From: Chloroflexota bacterium
GTDB lineage: Bacteria; Chloroflexota; Dehalococcoidia; DSTF01; RBG-16-68-14
Length of the DNA: 7,252 nucleotides
NCBI GenBank assembly: GCA_022561355.1
Contig: JADFRJ010000114.1
Coordinates: forward strand, 1 to 7,252
Direction: 5' to 3'
This document shows, one piece after another, positions 1 through 5,190 of this stretch (position 1 is the stretch's first letter; the number at the start of each line of letters is the position of its first letter). Made by a program: the position numbers and the translations under genes. The notes below the pieces were generated by a model. The model ran no database searches and had not been told where the DNA came from. It saw nothing but the letters and a program-made list of their open reading frames with translations.

Positions 1-79
1 CAGATCGCGCCGGAGCGCGAACACGACGTAACGGACTTGACGGGGAGTTACCTGAATCTAATTGTTTCACGTGAAACAC
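1..79 (-). CDS. Possible 5' end of a further minus-strand gene (partial, uncertain)
   Basis: On the minus strand a frame is open from a GTG at 79-77 to the window edge and begins MFHVKQLDSG; a second in-frame GTG lies at 70-68. It starts six bases after the yidD stop, and the other two minus frames are closed by stops. In many bacteria yidC follows yidD, and genes whose first codons are made of a parS site read FHVK in this way. About 26 codons are too few to identify a product, no clear ribosome binding site is visible, and the plus strand also has a frame open over the same bases. Treat it as a candidate only. Confidence 0.22.
   Translation of the reverse strand, partial: MFHVKQLDSGNSPSSPLRRVRAPARS
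63..78. promoter_or_regulatory. parS: parS site (ParB/Spo0J binding)
   Basis: The 16 bases TGTTTCACGTGAAACA are a perfect palindrome and match the known chromosomal parS consensus (TGTTNCACGTGAAACA) at every position. ParB loads onto such sites and spreads, recruiting SMC and acting with ParA in origin segregation. parS sites cluster near oriC, which fits the adjacent yidD-rnpA-rpmH block. The site lies just beyond the yidD stop codon and may form the first codons of a downstream minus-strand gene. Confidence 0.93.
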
Positions 80-85
80 ATAAGA

Positions 86-295
86 CTATGGCACCGGATC
101 GTAGCCTGGCGTGTGGAGCGGGTGACACTTAGCCAACCGGCGTATGGTTAGCCACGAGCCGCGCAGGAGGCCGTGTTTTTCGACTGCTTCGTAGCTGTAG
201 TGCGAACAGGTAGGTTCGAAGCGGCAGGCGTTCGGCAGAATGGGCGAGATAAGCCACTGGTAGCCGCGGATCGCGGACAAGGCCAGCGTTTTCAC
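86..295 (-). CDS. yidD: YidD, membrane protein insertion efficiency factor
   Basis: This encodes a 69-residue protein with the full YidD signature: GYQWLISPILPN near residues 11-22, then CRFEPTCSHYS with its two conserved cysteines, an HG about 10 residues later, RRLAKCHP with a third cysteine, and the terminal GYDPVP. YidD is a small membrane-associated protein that helps YidC and the Sec translocon insert inner-membrane proteins. I chose the GTG start at 295-293, which overlaps the rnpA stop (GTGA, four bases). The frame stays open upstream to an ATG at 409, but that extension lies inside rnpA and lacks family features. It is the last complete gene of the rpmH-rnpA-yidD operon and is probably translationally coupled to rnpA. 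Its length matches the family. Confidence 0.95.
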   Translation of the reverse strand: MKTLALSAIRGYQWLISPILPNACRFEPTCSHYSYEAVEKHGLLRGSWLTIRRLAKCHPLHTPGYDPVP

Positions 296-633
296 GAAAC
301 GGCCTCCTCCAGCAATTCGGCGCGCTCCAGCATCGCGCGCATCGCCTCCCGTATCTGAGCGTAGCTTGAGTGGGCGATGCTCACTCGGGAGTTGAACACG
401 ATATCCCATCCTGGCGCGATGCTAAGCGAACCGATAGCTTCACGCATGCGACGCCGGACTCGATTGCGCGTCACTGCGTTGCCGACTGCCTTTGACGTCG
501 TGAACCCGAACCGGCTAAGCGGTTCATTCGTGCGCAAGGCCCGCATAATGAGCAGATCGCTACGATATGGCCTGCCTCGCCGGTAGACCATCGCGAACTC
601 TTGGCGCTGTCGTAGACGCTGCGCTCGAAGCAT
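292..633 (-). CDS. rnpA: Ribonuclease P protein component
   Basis: This encodes a 113-residue basic protein, the protein subunit of RNase P, which binds the catalytic RNA and aids removal of 5' leaders from pre-tRNAs. It has the N-terminal RLRQRQEF motif (residues 6-13), the central RFGFTTSKAVGNAV strand and helix (41-54) and the signature RNRVRRRMRE (56-65) that forms the conserved RNA-binding helix. Length is normal for RnpA. The ATG at 633 is the only sensible start; no strong Shine-Dalgarno is visible ahead of it. It lies 36 bases downstream of rpmH and overlaps yidD by four bases, the common arrangement near bacterial origins. Confidence 0.96.
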   Translation of the reverse strand: MLRAQRLRQRQEFAMVYRRGRPYRSDLLIMRALRTNEPLSRFGFTTSKAVGNAVTRNRVRRRMREAIGSLSIAPGWDIVFNSRVSIAHSSYAQIREAMRAMLERAELLEEAVS

Positions 634-669
634 GGCCGAACCGACTAAGACCGGAGCGGTGGCAGAGCG

Positions 670-807
670 CTAGACAGATAGCCGCTTACGGCCCTTTCGG
701 CGGCGCGCTTGCAGCACGTTACGCCCTCCCGGGCTACTCATTCTAGCCCGGAAGCCATGGGTCCGCTTCCGCGGAATCCGCTTCGGTTGATATGTACGCT
801 TTGGCAC
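670..807 (-). CDS. rpmH: Large ribosomal subunit protein bL34
   Basis: This encodes the 45-residue protein bL34 of the large ribosomal subunit. The start VPKRTYQPKRIPRKR and the middle HGFRARM (residues 18-24), followed by GGRNVLQARRRKGRKRLSV, follow the family pattern almost residue for residue, and the length is typical. The start is the GTG at 807-805: AAAGGG at 820-815 (minus strand) sits seven bases upstream as ribosome binding site. The frame is open for 16 more codons upstream, but that stretch contains the promoter and shows no family match. It is the first gene of the minus-strand operon with rnpA and yidD. Confidence 0.96.
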   Translation of the reverse strand: MPKRTYQPKRIPRKRTHGFRARMSSPGGRNVLQARRRKGRKRLSV

Positions 808-835
808 ACGATTGCCCTTTCCGTAACTCTCAAAC

Positions 836-865
836 AGTATAGGGAAGCATGCCACTCTGGGTCAA
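836..865 (-). promoter_or_regulatory. Promoter of the rpmH-rnpA-yidD operon
   Basis: On the minus strand a -35 box TTGACC (865-860) and a -10 box TATACT (841-836) are 18 bases apart, each one mismatch from the sigma-70 consensus. Predicted transcription starts near 829, giving a leader of about 22 bases that carries the rpmH ribosome binding site. Confidence 0.75.
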
Positions 866-1037
866 TTCGCTCACGAGTGTAGGGCGGCCTCTCTTCCCTA
901 TTTGTGATCGTGCGCACATAGCCGTTAAACCAAGACTTATCAGCAGAATTATGCATCCTCCGGCATATAAAGCAAGTTACAGGGCTATACCGCCCTGCTG
1001 GTTCCCCTCCGTTCTTCGGGCTGGAGTACTGGTCTCC
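866..1037. other. Unassigned part of the rpmH/groES divergent intergenic region
   Basis: About 170 bases between the two promoter regions contain no convincing gene. A 76-codon plus frame (849-1079) and a minus frame (738-1190) cross it, but both overlap promoters or real genes and resemble no family. Visible details are a short inverted repeat with arms CAGGGC at 980-985 and GCCCTG at 992-997, a TGTGA-N6-GCACA dyad at 903-918 and the palindrome GTGCGCAC at 910-917. No good DnaA box (TTATNCACA) is present, so I do not call an origin here. Confidence 0.5.
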
Positions 1038-1066
1038 TTGCGCTGCACGGCCATAAGACGTAAGAT
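1038..1066 (+). promoter_or_regulatory. Probable groES-groEL promoter
   Basis: TTGCGC (1038-1043) and TAAGAT (1061-1066) are 17 bases apart. The -35 is weak (three of six bases match) and the -10 fair (four of six). Transcription would start near 1073, placing the CIRCE operator at the very beginning of the transcript, which is its usual position. The placement rests mainly on this geometry. Confidence 0.5.
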
Positions 1067-1075
1067 GGAGGGACA

Positions 1076-1102
1076 TTAGCACTCTCGCCGAGAGAGTGCT
1101 AA
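1076..1102. promoter_or_regulatory. CIRCE operator (HrcA binding site)
   Basis: Arms TTAGCACTC (1076-1084) and GAGTGCTAA (1094-1102) are perfect inverted repeats with a 9-base spacer, identical to the CIRCE consensus. HrcA binds CIRCE and represses chaperone genes until heat stress titrates GroE. It lies 42 bases upstream of the groES start, so groESL here is expected to be HrcA-controlled and heat-inducible. No hrcA gene lies in the window. Confidence 0.97.
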
Positions 1103-1144
1103 CTTGTCGACGTAAGGTTCGCATATCCAAGGAGGGCACATAGC

Positions 1145-1462
1145 ATGGCAACGGCGACCAAGAGCAAAAGCAAGACAAAGCTGGTTCCACTAGGCGACCG
1201 ATTGGTGATTAAGCCTCTTGTCCAAGAGGAAGTGCTATCCAGCGGGTTGGTAATCCCCGACACGGCGAAGGAGAAGCCGCAGCAGGGCGAGGTCCTAGCT
1301 GCTGGCCCAGGCCGCCAGGACGACGACGGCAAGCGCATCGCGATGGACGTCGAAGTCGGCGACATCGTGCTGTACGCGAAGTACTCCGGCCAGGAGATCA
1401 AGATCGACCGTGAGGAATACATCGTCCTCTCCGAGAAGGACGTGCTCTGCAAGGTCAGCTAG
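1145..1462 (+). CDS. groES: GroES, co-chaperonin (Hsp10)
   Basis: This encodes a 105-residue co-chaperonin that forms the seven-subunit lid of GroEL. Visible features are PLGDRLVIKPL (residues 15-25), the mobile loop around EEVLSSGLVIPDTAKEKPQ (28-46), which contacts GroEL, GEVLAAGPG (48-56), and the C-terminal strand region VGDIVLYAKYSGQEIKI followed by EYIVLSEKDVLCKV. About ten extra lysine- and serine-rich residues at the N-terminus make it slightly longer than the usual 94-98. The ATG is supported by AAGGAGG at 1129-1135, nine bases upstream. It is followed after 32 bases by groEL, and CIRCE precedes it. Confidence 0.97.
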   Translation: MATATKSKSKTKLVPLGDRLVIKPLVQEEVLSSGLVIPDTAKEKPQQGEVLAAGPGRQDDDGKRIAMDVEVGDIVLYAKYSGQEIKIDREEYIVLSEKDVLCKVS

Positions 1463-1470
1463 CCTGACCT
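1452..1470 (+). repeat. Small hairpin spanning the groES stop codon
   Basis: AGGTCAG (1452-1458) and CTGACCT (1464-1470) form a perfect 7-bp stem with a 5-base loop containing the groES TAG. There is no T-run after it, so it is not a terminator. Hairpins between groES and groEL serve as mRNA processing or stability signals in some bacteria; such a role here is inference. Confidence 0.4.
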
Positions 1471-1494
1471 CACGTATAAGGAGGAACCAAGCCA

Positions 1495-3114
1495 ATGGCG
1501 AAACAGATCATCTTTGATGAAGAGGCGCGACGCTCCCTGCGGGAGGGCGTCGACCAGCTCGCAAACGCGCTGAAGGTGACCCTGGGCCCACGCGGCCGCA
1601 AGGTCATTCTGGACAAGAAGTTCGGCGCGCCGGCCGTTGTCGATGACGGCGTTTCCATCGCGAAAGAGATCGAATTGGCCGACCCATTCGAGAACATGGG
1701 CGCCCAGCTCGCGAAGGAGGTCGCCAGTAAGACGAACGACGTCGCTGGCGACGGAACGACTACGGCGACTGTGCTGGCCCAAGCGCTGGTGCGGGAAGGC
1801 ATGAAGAACGTAGCAGCCGGGGCTAACCCGCTTGCGATGCAGCGCGGTCTCCAACAGGGCGTGACCGCGGTCATCGAGGAGCTGCAGCGGAGGGCCGAGC
1901 CCGTGCTGGGCAAGGAGCAGATCGCCCAAGTAGCTTCCAACTCCGCCAACGACGCCGAAATAGGCGATACGATCGCTGAGGTGATGGAGAAGGTCGGCAA
2001 GGACGGCGTGATCACGGTTGAAGAGTCGAAGGGCCTCCACCTGGAGACAGAGTTCGTCGAGGGGATGCAGTTCGACCGCGGCTACGTTTCGCCGTACTTT
2101 GTAACAAATACGGAACGGATGGAATCAGACCTGGAAGACCCCTACATCCTCATCACCGACAAGAAGATTTCGGCTGTAGCCGACATCCTGCCGGTGCTGG
2201 AGCGCGTGCTTCAGGTGACGAAGAACTTCGTCATCATCTGTGAAGACTGCGACGGTGAAGCGTTGGCTACGCTGGTAGTGAACAAGCTGCGCGGCACCAT
2301 CAACGCCCTGATCGTCAAGGCGCCCGGCTTCGGTGACCGCCGCAAGGCCATGCTGGAAGACATCGCCATCCTGACCGGCGGCACCGTGATCACCGAAGAG
2401 ATGGGCCGCAAGCTGGACGCGGCGCAGGTAGCAGACCTCGGTCGCGCCCGGCGCGTGACTTCCGGCAAGGATGACACCACGATCATTGAAGGCCGCGGCA
2501 GCGACGAGGCGATCCAGGGCCGCATCAAGCAGATCAAGGCCCAGGTAGAGGAGTCCAGCTCCGAGTTCGACCGGGAGAAGCTGCAGGAGCGGCTGGCGAA
2601 GCTGGCCGGTGGCGTTGCGATTATCAAAGTCGGCGCCGCCACAGAGGTCGAGCTGAAGGAGAAGAAGCTGCGAGTCGAGGACGCGCTCTCGGCCACGCGC
2701 GCTGCGGTTGAGGAAGGCATCGTCCCCGGAGGCGGTATCGCCCTCGTACGTGCCAGCTCTAAGCTCGACAGGCTTGCGAAGAAACTGGAAGGCGACGAGC
2801 GCACCGGAGTAACGACGCTCCAGAGCGCGCTGCTGGAGCCGCTCCGCATCATCGCCGAGAACGCAGGCGTGGAGGGCTCGGTCGTCGTCGACAAGATCCA
2901 GAAGTCGACGGACCCGAACTTTGGCTACGATGCCGAGCTGGGCGAATACGGAGACCTCATGAAGAGGGGCATCATCGACCCGGTGAAGGTCGTGCGGGCA
3001 GGCTTGGAAAACGCCTCCAGCATCGCCTCCATGGTACTCACCACGGAGTCGCTCATAACCGACATCCCAGAGACAACTCCGGCCGGGCCGCCTCCGCCGC
3101 CGATGGATTACTAG
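1495..3114 (+). CDS. groEL: GroEL, chaperonin 60 kDa subunit
   Basis: This encodes a 539-residue chaperonin that forms the double seven-membered ring and folds proteins with ATP and GroES. The equatorial domain shows LGPRGRKVILDKKFGAP (30-46), DDGVSIAKEI (50-59) and the ATP-binding GDGTTTATVLA (85-95, with Asp86). The apical domain includes EGMQFDRGYVSPYFVTN (189-205) and KAPGFGDRRKAMLEDIAILTGG (275-296). The catalytic Asp396 lies in RVEDALSATRAAVEEGIVPGGG. The C-terminus reads PAGPPPPPMDY, not the GGM repeats of many GroELs. The start is supported by AAGGAGG at 1478-1484. It is cotranscribed with groES and ends 23 bases before an intrinsic terminator. Confidence 0.98.
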   Translation: MAKQIIFDEEARRSLREGVDQLANALKVTLGPRGRKVILDKKFGAPAVVDDGVSIAKEIELADPFENMGAQLAKEVASKTNDVAGDGTTTATVLAQALVREGMKNVAAGANPLAMQRGLQQGVTAVIEELQRRAEPVLGKEQIAQVASNSANDAEIGDTIAEVMEKVGKDGVITVEESKGLHLETEFVEGMQFDRGYVSPYFVTNTERMESDLEDPYILITDKKISAVADILPVLERVLQVTKNFVIICEDCDGEALATLVVNKLRGTINALIVKAPGFGDRRKAMLEDIAILTGGTVITEEMGRKLDAAQVADLGRARRVTSGKDDTTIIEGRGSDEAIQGRIKQIKAQVEESSSEFDREKLQERLAKLAGGVAIIKVGAATEVELKEKKLRVEDALSATRAAVEEGIVPGGGIALVRASSKLDRLAKKLEGDERTGVTTLQSALLEPLRIIAENAGVEGSVVVDKIQKSTDPNFGYDAELGEYGDLMKRGIIDPVKVVRAGLENASSIASMVLTTESLITDIPETTPAGPPPPPMDY

Positions 3115-3137
3115 GTCCTAAGCCTACCGGCAGATAC

Positions 3138-3171
3138 AAGAGGGCCGCCCGCATGGGCGGCCCTCTTCTTT
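3138..3171 (+). terminator. Intrinsic terminator of groES-groEL
   Basis: AAGAGGGCCGCCC (3138-3150) and GGGCGGCCCTCTT (3155-3167) form a perfect 13-bp, very GC-rich stem with a GCAT loop, followed by CTTT. It begins 23 bases after the groEL stop. The T-run is short. The -35 box of the next promoter starts within the tail. Confidence 0.9.
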
Positions 3172-3197
3172 ACAACCTTCCATCGCGGCGGTATACT
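3169..3197 (+). promoter_or_regulatory. Promoter of the greA operon
   Basis: TTTACA (3169-3174) and TATACT (3192-3197) are separated by exactly 17 bases, each one mismatch from the sigma-70 consensus. Transcription should begin near 3204. The -35 box overlaps the tail of the groEL terminator, so the two units are packed back to back. Confidence 0.8.
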
Positions 3198-3224
3198 AGA
3201 AAGCACAAATAGGTACATACCAGC

Positions 3225-3258
3225 GACTGAGAGCTTTCGACTCTCAGTCTCTCTTTTT
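3225..3258 (+). terminator. Terminator-like hairpin (possible attenuator) in the greA leader
   Basis: GACTGAGAG (3225-3233) and CTCTCAGTC (3241-3249) are perfect 9-base inverted repeats with a 7-base loop, followed by the pyrimidine tract TCTCTTTTT (3250-3258). It starts about 20 bases after the predicted transcription start and ends four bases before the greA ribosome binding site. Position and shape suggest premature termination giving a short leader RNA of about 50-55 bases. Escherichia coli greA is known to have a comparable leader terminator (GraL RNAs); equivalence here is inference. Confidence 0.55.
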
Positions 3259-3271
3259 GCAGAGGCGAAAT

Positions 3272-3748
3272 ATGGAAGAACACGCTGTACTAGTAACCCA
3301 AGAAGGGCTTACCAAGCTCGAGACCGAGTTGGAGCATCTGAAGACGGTCCGCAGGCCGGAAGTCGCGGAGCGGATCCGGCTATCCAAAGAGCTGACCAGC
3401 ACGCAGAACAACGCCGAATTCGACGACGCGAAAAACGAGCAGGCGTTCGTCGAGGGGCGCATCCTCACGCTTGAGGAGATGATCACCGACGCCACGATCA
3501 TCGACGAAGAGCACGCCCACCGCGCGAGCCGGGTCGAGGTGGGTTCCAACGTAACCGTCTCTGAGGGCAAGGGCAAGAAGCCGAAGGAATTCCACATCGT
3601 CGGCTCCGCCGAGGCCGCTCCGGCCGAAGGACGCATCAGCAACGAGTCGCCGGTGGGCATTGCGCTGCTCGGTAAGCGCGTCGGCGCCGAAGTGCAGGTA
3701 AACGTACCTAAGGGCATCCTCCGCTACACCATCACCAAGATCAGCTAA
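3272..3748 (+). CDS. greA: Transcription elongation factor GreA
   Basis: This encodes a 158-residue GreA, which enters the RNA polymerase secondary channel and stimulates cleavage of backtracked RNA. The N-terminal coiled coil starts TQEGLTKLETELEHLKTVRRPEVAERI (about residues 9-35), and its tip carries the conserved acidic NNAEFDDAKNEQ (around 47-58) where the catalytic acidic pair lies. The C-terminal FKBP-like domain contains VGSNVTVSEG, IVGSAEA and the hallmark SPVGIALLGKRVGAEVQVNVPKG. I place the start at ATG 3272, preceded by AGAGGCG at 3261-3267. A TTG five codons upstream is in frame but lies in the T-run of the leader hairpin. Length is normal. A 9-base gap leads to the next gene. 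Confidence 0.95.
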   Translation: MEEHAVLVTQEGLTKLETELEHLKTVRRPEVAERIRLSKELTSTQNNAEFDDAKNEQAFVEGRILTLEEMITDATIIDEEHAHRASRVEVGSNVTVSEGKGKKPKEFHIVGSAEAAPAEGRISNESPVGIALLGKRVGAEVQVNVPKGILRYTITKIS

Positions 3749-3757
3749 GGGCTTCTG

Positions 3758-4450
3758 ATGGTCGAGTTCTCGACCTCGTTCGAGGCCGCTTGGGAGGGCT
3801 TCCTGGCCCTCGATTCACTCCAACTGGTTGGAGACAGCTCCCAGCTGGAATGGACGCACGGGCGGGCGCAGCTCTTGCTGTTTCTCGTCCGTCTCGAAGA
3901 CAAGGACGCTCTCCAGTACGCCGCCCGCGTGGGCGAGCGCATTGCCAGCATCCCCGGCGTGGAGGTCACGCCCGAAGCCCACTTGCATATGACCGTGAAG
4001 GTCGCGGGCTTTCAGGTGATCAAGCGCACGCGCGACGACGACATCGTCCGCCAGGACGTGCCGCGCATTGCCACCAGCGCCCGCGCTCTGCTGATAAACG
4101 AGCCGGCATTCGAGGCACGTCTGGGACCGGTCAGCGGCTTCGCGTCAGTAGTATTCCTAGAAGTCTGGGACGGGGGGAGGTTGAGCCAGCTCAACGACCG
4201 TTTGCGTGAGTTGATGCCCCAACTCGCCAAGTCGCAAATCGACGGTGCCGGCTTCCTACCGCACCTGAGCATCGCGCGCTTCACCTCCAACGACAGCCTT
4301 GCAGAATTGAAGTCCGCACTGGCGGAGCTTCGCGCCGAAGGGCCAGGCCCGACGTTCCCTGTACGACGTGTTGAGTTCACCAAGGCCTGGCTCGCGGAAG
4401 AGATGTCTGGCTTCGAGACGCTCGCCAGCTATCCGCTCGCCGCATCGTGA
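3758..4450 (+). CDS. 2H phosphoesterase / 2'-5' RNA ligase-family protein
   Basis: This encodes a 230-residue protein with two HxT/S motifs, the mark of the 2H phosphoesterase superfamily: HMT at residues 77-79 (within AHLHMTVKVAGF) and HLS at 169-171 (within LPHLSIARF). They are about 90 residues apart, each preceded by a hydrophobic or proline context as in 2'-5' RNA ligase (LigT/ThpR) proteins. Members act on 2',3'-cyclic or 2'-5' phosphodiester bonds in RNA or small nucleotides; the substrate here cannot be told. The first 60 residues, with LLLFLVRLEDKD, probably make the first strand of the fold. An AAGGG that overlaps the greA stop serves as ribosome binding site, and its own stop overlaps the next gene (GTGA), so it sits in a greA operon. 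No signal peptide is seen. Confidence 0.75.
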   Translation: MVEFSTSFEAAWEGFLALDSLQLVGDSSQLEWTHGRAQLLLFLVRLEDKDALQYAARVGERIASIPGVEVTPEAHLHMTVKVAGFQVIKRTRDDDIVRQDVPRIATSARALLINEPAFEARLGPVSGFASVVFLEVWDGGRLSQLNDRLRELMPQLAKSQIDGAGFLPHLSIARFTSNDSLAELKSALAELRAEGPGPTFPVRRVEFTKAWLAEEMSGFETLASYPLAAS

Positions 4451-5109
4451 CGGCCCCATACCGCGCCGTCATCTTCGATATGGACGGCGTGCTCGTCGAC
4501 AGCGAGCCGGTGTTTTTCGAGGCCGTGAACGAACTGCTCAAGCCCTCGGGCAAGCGGATCGAGTGGGAAGACTACCAGCAGCTGCTCGGCACGAGCATGT
4601 CGCACACGTGGCGCAACGTGTTGGAGATCGTCGGTCTAGACGCCAGCGAGACACGGTCGTTTGTCGGCCGCTACGGCGACACGCTGATCGAGTTGTTACG
4701 CCGGCCGCGGTCCCTTATCCAAGGCGTCGAAGCGCTGATCGCGGAGCTGAAGCAGCGGCGCGTTCCGATAGCGGTCGCGACCGCCTCGTGGCAGGCGTGG
4801 GTGGAAGCGGTGCTTGGTGAAGGCGCCGGGGTCCCGCTCGACACCTTCGACGCCATCGTCTGGAGAGAGCAGGTCGAGAAGAGCAAGCCCGCGCCTGACC
4901 TCTATCTCAAGGCCGCGGAGCTGCTCTCGATACCGCCGGAGCGCTGCATCGCGGTCGAAGACACCGTGCCCGGGATCACGTCGGTGAAGGCGGCCGGCAT
5001 GTACGCGATCCAGGTGCGCGCCTCCAGCACGGCGCTGCCGCCGATCGACGCAGCGGACGCGGTGATCGATTCGCTGGAGCAGTTTCCGCTCGAACTGCTC
5101 GCCACATAG
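4447..5109 (+). CDS. HAD-superfamily phosphatase, beta-phosphoglucomutase-like
   Basis: This encodes a 220-residue haloacid dehalogenase hydrolase. Motif I is FDMDGVLVDSEP, with nucleophile Asp11 and acid/base Asp13. Motif II is VATAS (Thr112), motif III the lysine of KSKPAPDLY (Lys147), and motif IV the acidic pair in AVEDTVPGI (Glu171, Asp172), which holds magnesium. The helical cap between residues 16 and about 90 is the subclass I type found in beta-phosphoglucomutase, phosphoglycolate phosphatase and 2-deoxyglucose-6-phosphate phosphatase. Subfamily and substrate cannot be fixed by eye. The GTG start overlaps the stop of the upstream 2H gene by four bases, implying translational coupling in the greA unit. 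No terminator follows. Confidence 0.9.
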   Translation: MTAPYRAVIFDMDGVLVDSEPVFFEAVNELLKPSGKRIEWEDYQQLLGTSMSHTWRNVLEIVGLDASETRSFVGRYGDTLIELLRRPRSLIQGVEALIAELKQRRVPIAVATASWQAWVEAVLGEGAGVPLDTFDAIVWREQVEKSKPAPDLYLKAAELLSIPPERCIAVEDTVPGITSVKAAGMYAIQVRASSTALPPIDAADAVIDSLEQFPLELLAT

Positions 5110-5117
5110 CCGCCAGG

Positions 5118-5148
5118 TTGCTTTCGCGCGTATCTGCGAGTGTATGAT
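5118..5148 (+). promoter_or_regulatory. Possible promoter for the UGA-containing gene
   Basis: TATGAT at 5143-5148 is a good -10 box. TTGCTT at 5118-5123 is a possible -35 but lies 19 bases upstream, longer than ideal. A 13-base dyad follows at 5150-5162, where transcription would start (near 5155). The gene could also be read from the upstream greA unit. Confidence 0.35.
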
Positions 5149-5149
5149 G

Positions 5150-5162
5150 AGTTACAGTAACT
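5150..5162. repeat. 13-base palindromic dyad, operator-like
   Basis: AGTTAC and GTAACT flank a single A, forming a perfect inverted repeat directly downstream of a candidate -10 box and 28 bases ahead of the next gene's ATG. The placement suits an operator, but short dyads also occur by chance and no known regulator site is recognised. Confidence 0.3.
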
Positions 5163-5190
5163 ACTCGCTACGCGGACGATACTACTACGT

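Noticed and set aside
903..918. CRP-like site TGTGA-N6-GCACA
   Set aside because: It is one base from the enterobacterial CRP consensus, but the regulator's specificity in this lineage is unknown and the site is far from both predicted starts (about 75 and 155 bases).
934..942. DnaA-box-like TTATCAGCA
   Set aside because: It has two mismatches to the consensus and no neighbouring boxes, so it does not support an origin.
849..1079. 76-codon plus-strand frame in the rpmH/groES gap
   Set aside because: It has no ribosome binding site, runs through two promoters and into CIRCE, and its composition is not protein-like.
738..1190. 150-codon minus-strand frame crossing rpmH, the promoters and CIRCE
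   Set aside because: It overlaps the certain rpmH gene, both promoter regions, CIRCE and the start of groES, and resembles no family.
2211..2894. 227-codon frame antisense to groEL
   Set aside because: Long antisense frames are expected opposite GC-rich genes; the product is low-complexity Ser/Ala/Arg and groEL is unambiguous.
4600..4612. Second CACGTG core as possible parS
   Set aside because: It lies inside the HAD gene and the flanks do not match the parS arms.
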